From an uncultured Lachnospiraceae bacterium (lineage in GTDB: Bacteria > Bacillota > Clostridia > Lachnospirales > Lachnospiraceae), in the NCBI GenBank assembly GCA_937915975.1, contig CALGGL010000196.1, positions 1-11,229 of the forward strand: a DNA stretch of 11,229 bases, written 5' to 3'. The notes below the pieces were generated by a model. It was not told the origin of the DNA. It did no database searches and saw nothing but the letters and a program-made list of their open reading frames with translations. The position numbers were made by a program, and so were the translations under genes. Positions 5,975-11,229 of the stretch are shown one piece after another (position 1 is the stretch's first letter; each line of letters begins with the position of its first letter).

Positions 5975-6449
5975 CTACAATTATATCCTCCAACATATAA
6001 GGAAAAGCTTTTCCCATATCATCCGGTGACAGCTCCACCTGATAACCAACCTTTCCTGCACTGAAAAATATCGTTTCAAAATCCATCGCAGTTTTATGTA
6101 CAAATGTCTTGAACTGCTTTTTCATTCCAATAGGTGAGCAGCCTCCGTGTATATATCCGGTAAGCGGAAGAAGCTCCTTTTGCTTAATCATCTCTATAGA
6201 TTTTTCTCCTGCTGCCTTCGCTGCCTTTTTCAGATCAAGCTCCTTTGCAACCGGAACCACAAATACATAATACTGCCCTGTCTTACCTCTCGTAACCAGA
6301 GTCTTAAAAACGCAGTCCGGATCTTCACCGAGTATCTTAGCTATCTCTTCACCGCTTGTAGAAGCGTCCTGTGTATAGGTGTGACTTTCATACGAAATCT
6401 TCTTTTGCTCAAGTACGCGCATCACATTTGTTTTTTCTGATTTATTCAT
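5964..6449 (-). CDS. ybaK: YbaK/EbsC-family Cys-tRNA(Pro) deacylase
   Basis: This 161-residue single-domain protein is full length for the YbaK/ProX editing family. It hydrolyses Cys-tRNA(Pro) made by mischarging, in the cytoplasm. Visible signatures are the conserved Lys region VFKTLVTRG (47-55), FVVPVAKELDLKKAAKA (63-79) and the hallmark YIHGGCSPIGMKK (99-111), followed by FVHKTAMDFETIFFSAGKVGYQVELSP. The ATG at 6449 has GAGG about 10 bases upstream. The gene starts 31 bases after the histidine kinase stop with no terminator between, so some read-through from the transporter/two-component unit is likely. The function is well established for the family, and nothing is missing here. Confidence 0.93.
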   Translation of the reverse strand: MNKSEKTNVMRVLEQKKISYESHTYTQDASTSGEEIAKILGEDPDCVFKTLVTRGKTGQYYVFVVPVAKELDLKKAAKAAGEKSIEMIKQKELLPLTGYIHGGCSPIGMKKQFKTFVHKTAMDFETIFFSAGKVGYQVELSPDDMGKAFPYMLEDIIVDDF

Positions 6450-6480
6450 AAATTTGATACCTCACTGATTTTATTTTATT

Positions 6481-7710
6481 CTACCCTCTCTTAAATACCA
6501 CCGTAACCATCATATCACCATTATCAACTCTTGCATATATATCACCGTCCATCATATGCATAAGCTTTTTGCAAATATAAAGTCCGAGTCCGCTTCCTTC
6601 CCTTCCATCACTGTTCGAACCTCGCCAAAAGCTGTCAAATACATGCACAAGCTCTGATTCGGGAAGCCCGCATCCGGAGTTTTTAACTGTTACAAGGCGG
6701 CAGTCCTCTTCATCACCAAAGCTTACGGAGATACTTTTTCCATTTCCATACTTTATCGCATTTTCAAATATATTTTGAAGCACCTCAACACTTCTGTCAA
6801 AGTCGCCCGATATAATACAATCATTATATTTTTCTATCACCAAATCCGACTTGTTTAACGAAAGTCTGTCCTTATAATAATCCTTTATTTCATCCATCAG
6901 TTTTGAGAAATAAAAGTCTCCTTTTTTAACTTCAAGATTAAGGAAATCATCGCTTGCGGATTCCGTAAGATCGGTAACATATTTTTCTATTTCATCAACC
7001 TTTTCACTTATTCCGTAAGCAGCTTCTTTTTTCTTATCTTCATCGCTGTAAATTCCCTTTGAAAGCGCCGATGAATAAAGCTTGATAGCCGAAAGGGGAG
7101 TTTTAACGTCATGCGAAATGGATAAAAGCAAGGTCTGTTTTTCCTTTTGAAGAGAAAGCTCCTTTCTTTTATCATCCTCCAGCTTTTCACGAAGCATATC
7201 AAGTCCCCATGTAAATCTTCCGAAAAATTTGCTTTTGTTTTCCTTTATCGGAACTGTCAAATTTCCTCTTGCAAGCTCTGCCGGTATCTCTGACAACACA
7301 TAAAAAGGTTTTATAATTTGCTTTCTTATATACAGCAAAATTACAAGCATTACAATTGACACGATAATCATAATAATATTTATTTTTATTCTGCCATTTA
7401 AATCAGCCTCATCATTTATAATATAATCAAATCGGTAGAGCTTCCCGTTTATATTTTTTATAACATAGTCATAGTTGCTGTTATAAAAAGTTGAATTATT
7501 ATCTACCGAAACTACCGCCACCACATATGAGCACTGTGAGATATCCGGTTCATTTCCTCTTTCAATCTCGTCCGCAAGTCTGTTTATCTCAACTCTGTAT
7601 TCTCTATGAGCACTGTTCTTTTGGGCACCTGAAAAAATCACATTGACAGCTGTAAGCATCAATATGATTATAAAAGCAAATATTAAAATTATCCTGTCAT
7701 ATTTTTTCAT
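6481..7710 (-). CDS. Membrane sensor histidine kinase (HAMP-HisKA-HATPase)
   Basis: This 409-residue protein has a first transmembrane helix at about 7-27, an extracytoplasmic sensor of about 80 residues (28-108), a second helix at 110-128 and a HAMP linker to about 178. A dimerisation/phosphoacceptor segment follows with SISHDVKTPLSAIK, His200. The catalytic domain has NIFENAIKYGN (N box, 313-323), VKNSGCGLP (G1), FDSFWRGSN (F box) and GSGLGLYICKK (G2, 372-382). In G1 the usual Asp is Asn344, a substitution that occurs in related kinases; activity is still expected. It follows the response regulator by 17 bases and is surely its partner. The sensor domain is larger than the tiny loop of BceS-type kinases, so it probably binds its signal directly. 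Ligand unknown. Confidence 0.95.
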   Translation of the reverse strand: MKKYDRIILIFAFIIILMLTAVNVIFSGAQKNSAHREYRVEINRLADEIERGNEPDISQCSYVVAVVSVDNNSTFYNSNYDYVIKNINGKLYRFDYIINDEADLNGRIKINIIMIIVSIVMLVILLYIRKQIIKPFYVLSEIPAELARGNLTVPIKENKSKFFGRFTWGLDMLREKLEDDKRKELSLQKEKQTLLLSISHDVKTPLSAIKLYSSALSKGIYSDEDKKKEAAYGISEKVDEIEKYVTDLTESASDDFLNLEVKKGDFYFSKLMDEIKDYYKDRLSLNKSDLVIEKYNDCIISGDFDRSVEVLQNIFENAIKYGNGKSISVSFGDEEDCRLVTVKNSGCGLPESELVHVFDSFWRGSNSDGREGSGLGLYICKKLMHMMDGDIYARVDNGDMMVTVVFKRG

Positions 7711-7727
7711 ACCATATAAGCTCCGAC

Positions 7728-8390
7728 TTAATCAAACTTATATCCTGTACCCCATACCGTAAGGATATGCTTTGGATTTTTTGGATCATCCTCAATTTTT
7801 TCTCTGAGCCACTTTATATGAACGGTGAGTGTCTGAAGCTCAGACTCACTGTCTCTTCCCCAGATATAATTAAAAATGTAATCCTTGGAAAGTGTCTTTC
7901 CCCTGTTTTCAATCAACAGCAGCAAAAGATCAAATTCCTTTGCTCTTACTTCGATACTCTTACCCTTTTTTGTAACGGTCTTTTCTATCTTATTAAGTAC
8001 AAGCTCTCCGCAGGTTAGCTCATCCATAGAATATCTTCTTTTAAATATACCCTGTATCTTGGCAAGAAGTATATCTATATCATACGGTTTTTCCATATAA
8101 TCGTCTGCACCCAGTATAAGACCGTTAAGCTTATCATCCTTATCCACCTTGGCACTGAGTATAATAATCGGTGTGTCACTGGTCTTTCTGATTTTCTCGC
8201 AAACCGCAAATCCATCGATTCCCGGAAGCATTATATCAAGCAAGACAAGCCTTGCTCCGTATCTTTCAAATACGGACAAGGCTTTTTCTCCATTATCAAC
8301 TGTCGTTACTATATAATTTTCCGCTCGAAGTAAATCCGCAAGCAGTCCCGATATCTCCTTATTGTCTTCCACTATCAGTATGTCATTCAT
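7728..8390 (-). CDS. OmpR/PhoB-type response regulator
   Basis: This DNA-binding regulator of 220 residues has a receiver domain at 1-115: acidic pair E8/D9 in VEDN, phosphoacceptor Asp52 in LLDIMLPGIDG, Ser79 in IILSAK and Lys101 in EKPYD. The winged helix at about 125-220 contains AKEFDLLLLLIENRGKTLS and ends VWGTGYKFD. The ATG at 8390 is preferred because AGAAGGA lies 7 bases upstream; an in-frame ATG ten codons earlier (8420) has no ribosome site. It lies between the ABC ATPase and the kinase and probably controls the permease-ATPase genes. I could not identify its direct-repeat binding site, since the upstream end of the operon is outside the window. Confidence 0.95.
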   Translation of the reverse strand: MNDILIVEDNKEISGLLADLLRAENYIVTTVDNGEKALSVFERYGARLVLLDIMLPGIDGFAVCEKIRKTSDTPIIILSAKVDKDDKLNGLILGADDYMEKPYDIDILLAKIQGIFKRRYSMDELTCGELVLNKIEKTVTKKGKSIEVRAKEFDLLLLLIENRGKTLSKDYIFNYIWGRDSESELQTLTVHIKWLREKIEDDPKNPKHILTVWGTGYKFD

Positions 8391-8397
8391 ATACTTT

Positions 8398-8404
8398 TCC
8401 TTCT
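8398..8404 (-). promoter_or_regulatory. Ribosome binding site deciding the response regulator start
   Basis: Minus-strand AGAAGGA lies 7 bases upstream of the ATG at 8390. It argues against the longer frame from 8420, in whose coding region it would be buried. Confidence 0.6.
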
Positions 8405-8454
8405 GACTTAACCAACTCATGCTTTATTCATAAATCGCATGCTGATGATTAATC

Positions 8455-9222
8455 CTACCAGCCCATCTCCATCAGCCAGTTATTAAGCGAACGCTCTCTG
8501 TCGCGCAAATCCTGCTTAGCTTCTAACTTGCCAAGTGAAAACTCTCCCTTGATATTTCCATCGACTATGAACAAAACTCTTGAACACTTGGCTGCGACTC
8601 TCGCGTCATGCGTAACAAGCATGATGGTTGTACCTTCATCATTTAACTTGTTTAACTCCTCCATAACCTCATCAGAGGATGTACGGTTAAGTGCGCCTGT
8701 TGGCTCATCTGCAAATATCATCTTAGGATTATTGATCATGCTTCTACATATACATGCTCTCTGAAGCTGTCCGCCCGATACCTCATTTATATCATTGTCG
8801 GCAGTATCGATTATATTAAGCTTTCTCATAAGCTCCTGACCTCTCTCAAGCTTTTCCTTCTTGCTTAAAGTATTGGTTTTTGATTCAACTGCCGGTAAGA
8901 TAATATTATCAAGTACGGTTAGATTTTTCAACATATACATCTGCTGAAATATAAATCCCATCTTATCAAGTCTGAATTCAGCCAGCTCATTTTCCTTCAT
9001 ATCCGCTATATTTTTACCTTCAAATGAAACCTCTCCCGCTGTTGCAACGTCCATACCCGATACGGTATAAAGAAGTGTTGATTTACCCGAACCGGAAGGT
9101 CCCATAACTGCAACCATTTCTCCTTCATTTACTTCAAAATTAACATTCTTAAGTACGTTATTCTGTCTCTTATTTACAACATAGGTCTTACATAAATCCT
9201 TTACCTCTAAAATCTTTTCCAT
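8455..9222 (-). CDS. ABC transporter ATP-binding protein (MacB/LolD-type)
   Basis: This cytoplasmic ATPase of 255 residues powers the adjacent FtsX-type permease. It has Walker A GPSGSGKST (41-49), a Q-loop Gln in FIFQQ (93), signature VSGGQLQRA (148-156), Walker B MIFADEPTG with catalytic Glu173, and H-loop His205 in VTHD. Its length and the sequence FQQMYMLKNLTVLDNI are typical of the MacB/LolD/BceA group, which works with mechanotransmission-type permeases. A charged tail of about 25 residues (230-255) follows the core. The ATG has a strong AAGGAG 9 bases upstream. It starts 104 bases after the permease stop; that AT-rich gap has no convincing promoter or terminator. The regulator gene follows within about 65 bases. 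Confidence 0.96.
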   Translation of the reverse strand: MEKILEVKDLCKTYVVNKRQNNVLKNVNFEVNEGEMVAVMGPSGSGKSTLLYTVSGMDVATAGEVSFEGKNIADMKENELAEFRLDKMGFIFQQMYMLKNLTVLDNIILPAVESKTNTLSKKEKLERGQELMRKLNIIDTADNDINEVSGGQLQRACICRSMINNPKMIFADEPTGALNRTSSDEVMEELNKLNDEGTTIMLVTHDARVAAKCSRVLFIVDGNIKGEFSLGKLEAKQDLRDRERSLNNWLMEMGW

Positions 9223-9326
9223 AATCTGTTCTCCTTTTTATTATTCATATTCAAACTGTTTAACAACTCATAATACGTAATTTTTTTATCTTATAATCAA
9301 AACATTTTTTTAATTATCTTTTTACA

Positions 9327-11229
9327 CTATTCAATATCCGCCGTATGATATGCCTTTATAGTGTTGGTATAAAGTGCAGTCAAAAATGCGCTTATTGTCG
9401 TTGCCGCAAGTATTATAAGCGGGCAGATTATGAAAACCTCCAAAGGCTTAATCTCGTATTCGAGACTGTATGCCACACCCATAATTCCAAATATCGGGTC
9501 GATACAAAGCTTGGTTAACGGTACCGCAAGTAAAGCTGCTATTATAATCGCAAGAACCATAACTATTACAAATCTTAAGGTATGCTGAATTATTATCCTT
9601 TTATTTTTTATTCCGACAGCCTTCATAAGTGCTATCTCGCTCTTTTCCCTGCTTATGAAGGAACGCTCCATAAGTATCGTTATAAGTGCTGCTATAATAA
9701 CCGTAAGGACAAGTGCAAGATACTCAACCGCACGCATTGTACCCGACACACCTGTGGAATTGTTGGTATAATCCGATGCATTACGTACATCCTTTGTATC
9801 AAATATTACCTTCAAACGCTCAATTCTTTCATCGATTGTTTCATCATCAGGATTATCGTCAAAGTCTATCTGATACGTAAACGCTGAAGAAATCTCCGAC
9901 CTGTCGGTCTTTGCCTCCTCATTAAGCCTTCCTATCTGACCTAGCTGATTAAAGCTTGTAAAAAGTCCTGTAACCATATAATCATGCTCTACACCGTTTA
10001 TCTTTATGCTTACCGTATCTCCTATCTTACAGCCGATAGTCTTGGCTGACTGAGGTGTAAGTGCTATCTCATATTCATTTTGAGGAGCACTTCCTTCGTT
10101 ATAAACGTAGTCGCTCGCTTTTGTTAATTTATTTTGCTGAAATGTAATCTTTTGAGTCTTACCGTTAAATGTTACCGGATATTTATACTGAAGCTCTATA
10201 ATAACCTTTCCCGGCATATCATTTTCAGCAAGTATATCTTCTATCTCATTTAATGTCTCATATAGCTTTTCATCACCGGTACCGCCGTCCATGAGAGCCA
10301 TACTTCTCTTTGAGTCATCCATATAAACATCACTTTTTACTGTTCCGAAAAGATATATAAGCTTTTCGCTGCAAAGAGTGTTTGCGGTATTGGCAAGAAT
10401 CATTACAAGAAGCAGACAAATCGTAAATACTATTGTCATGATACCAAACTGCTTTTTGCTGCTTAAGACATCATTTGCAGCTAAAAATCCTGTAGGTGAA
10501 AGCTTGCTCTTTCCAAGTGACAAAAAGCCCTTCTTACCGTATCTTTCACCGGTCTGACCGCTCCTTACTGCGTCAATAGGTGACATCTTTTTAATCCTCT
10601 TGGTACTTGAGTAAGCAAACCATACTATAAGAAATACAACCAGCACTGCGGATAAAAGTCCGACGATTATACTGTTTTCATTTCCAAGCACCATATTTTC
10701 CGATACACTCTTAAGAAGAATGTTTCCAAAAGGAATCGAACCGAAAAATCCAATAACCGCACCTAAAACCGCTATTGCAAAATACTTTGTTATATAAAGT
10801 CTTCTGATGGCAGAATTCTTAATTCCTACAGCCTTCATAACACCAATCTCACGAAACTCCTCGGTTATGGTAAATCCGATTGTAAATCTAAGCACTGTAA
10901 AGGATACAAGTATAAGTCCGAGACTTATAACAAGCAGCACACCTGCCACAATCATATTCATTACATAAGTCATTTTTATTACACTTATATCAGCATCAAA
11001 CAATATTCCGTCTTTAGTGGAAAGCATTTCTTTTAATGCATTTGCATCATCGGTATTTATATGATAAATCTTTCCGAAGGATTTACTTAATACTTCGTCG
11101 TTTGATTTGAATTTTTCATAATCCTTATCATTTATGATATATCTCGGATTGCCCATAAAGTCCGAGCCAAGCAAGGCATCCTTAGCAATACCTGCTATTT
11201 TAAACTTTACACTTACTCCGTAAAGCTTA
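9327..11229 (-). CDS. FtsX-family ABC transporter permease, two FtsX domains, 5' end outside window
   Basis: The frame is open to the right edge, so the visible 633 residues lack the N-terminus. Counting from the first complete codon, the order is: an extracytoplasmic MacB-type portion (1-80), helices at about 86-115, 148-172 and 187-207 (first FtsX domain), a further helix at 262-284, a large extracytoplasmic domain of about 215 residues (285-500), then helices at 502-522, 550-572 and 596-620 (second FtsX domain). The coupling sequence MKAVGIKN occurs in both halves (near 131 and 535), showing internal duplication. MacB-like permeases do not form a classical channel; they move lipoproteins or peptides, or act in antimicrobial peptide resistance. 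Together with the following ATPase and two-component system this looks like an export/resistance module. The substrate is unknown. It is longer and differently arranged than BceB, which has a single large domain. Confidence 0.93.
   Translation of the reverse strand, partial: KLYGVSVKFKIAGIAKDALLGSDFMGNPRYIINDKDYEKFKSNDEVLSKSFGKIYHINTDDANALKEMLSTKDGILFDADISVIKMTYVMNMIVAGVLLVISLGLILVSFTVLRFTIGFTITEEFREIGVMKAVGIKNSAIRRLYITKYFAIAVLGAVIGFFGSIPFGNILLKSVSENMVLGNENSIIVGLLSAVLVVFLIVWFAYSSTKRIKKMSPIDAVRSGQTGERYGKKGFLSLGKSKLSPTGFLAANDVLSSKKQFGIMTIVFTICLLLVMILANTANTLCSEKLIYLFGTVKSDVYMDDSKRSMALMDGGTGDEKLYETLNEIEDILAENDMPGKVIIELQYKYPVTFNGKTQKITFQQNKLTKASDYVYNEGSAPQNEYEIALTPQSAKTIGCKIGDTVSIKINGVEHDYMVTGLFTSFNQLGQIGRLNEEAKTDRSEISSAFTYQIDFDDNPDDETIDERIERLKVIFDTKDVRNASDYTNNSTGVSGTMRAVEYLALVLTVIIAALITILMERSFISREKSEIALMKAVGIKNKRIIIQHTLRFVIVMVLAIIIAALLAVPLTKLCIDPIFGIMGVAYSLEYEIKPLEVFIICPLIILAATTISAFLTALYTNTIKAYHTADIE

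Noticed and set aside
7008..7202. A 64-codon minus-strand frame inside the histidine kinase.
   Set aside because: It is an alternative frame across the kinase phosphoacceptor region, whose conserved SHDVKTPLS motif fixes the real frame.
9223..9326. Possible internal promoter ahead of the ABC ATPase.
   Set aside because: The best pairs (TTGATT-19-TATTAT; TTGTTA-17-TAATAA) have poor hexamers or spacing in very AT-rich DNA, where such matches are expected by chance.

Overview
The window looks like a chromosomal segment from a low-GC Gram-positive anaerobe of the Clostridia, most likely a Lachnospiraceae relative. The clues are AGGAGG-type ribosome sites, sigma-A promoters, about 40% GC in the ordinary genes, and a familiar gene set: FtsX permease/ATPase/two-component quartet, MATE pump, PnuC, YbaK and a PAS-GGDEF-EAL protein. 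This taxonomic call is inferred from style and gene content, not from a marker gene. Every gene I can support lies on the minus strand, so transcription runs from high to low coordinates.

Reading in transcription order: (1) 11229-6481 holds an ABC export/resistance module: a permease with two FtsX domains (5' end off the window), its ATPase, an OmpR-type response regulator and a membrane histidine kinase. The sensor pair probably controls the transporter in response to an envelope stress or a peptide. (2) 6449-5294 holds ybaK (Cys-tRNA(Pro) deacylase family) overlapping pnuC (nicotinamide riboside/NMN transporter); they follow the kinase closely with no visible terminator. (3) 5250-4508 is a compact AT-rich island: a textbook promoter with two palindromic operator-like sites, a MazF/PemK-family endoribonuclease with extra N- and C-terminal segments, two imperfect direct repeats with a 40-nt period, and a clean intrinsic terminator. 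No protein antitoxin is adjacent. (4) 4494-3696 encodes a cysteine-rich polytopic membrane protein of unknown function under its own promoter. (5) 3686-3601 is a long palindromic hairpin. (6) 3586-2000 is a MATE efflux gene with a strong promoter and a structured leader of about 145 nt. (7) 1900-1 has a c-di-GMP phosphodiesterase with a degenerate GGDEF domain, followed by the start of a DnaQ-like exonuclease that runs off the left edge.

The part most worth a second look is the 4508-5250 island. It is a self-contained transcription unit of different base composition, with a MazF-type toxin fold, an operator pair spaced two helical turns apart, and repeat RNA in the position where an antitoxin would be expected. 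Whether the repeats, the extra protein segments or a distant gene supply the antitoxin cannot be decided from sequence alone. The long hairpin at 3601-3686 and the MATE leader are the next most interesting. No rRNA, tRNA, CRISPR array or insertion sequence was found, and no stretch over 300 bases lacks a gene.
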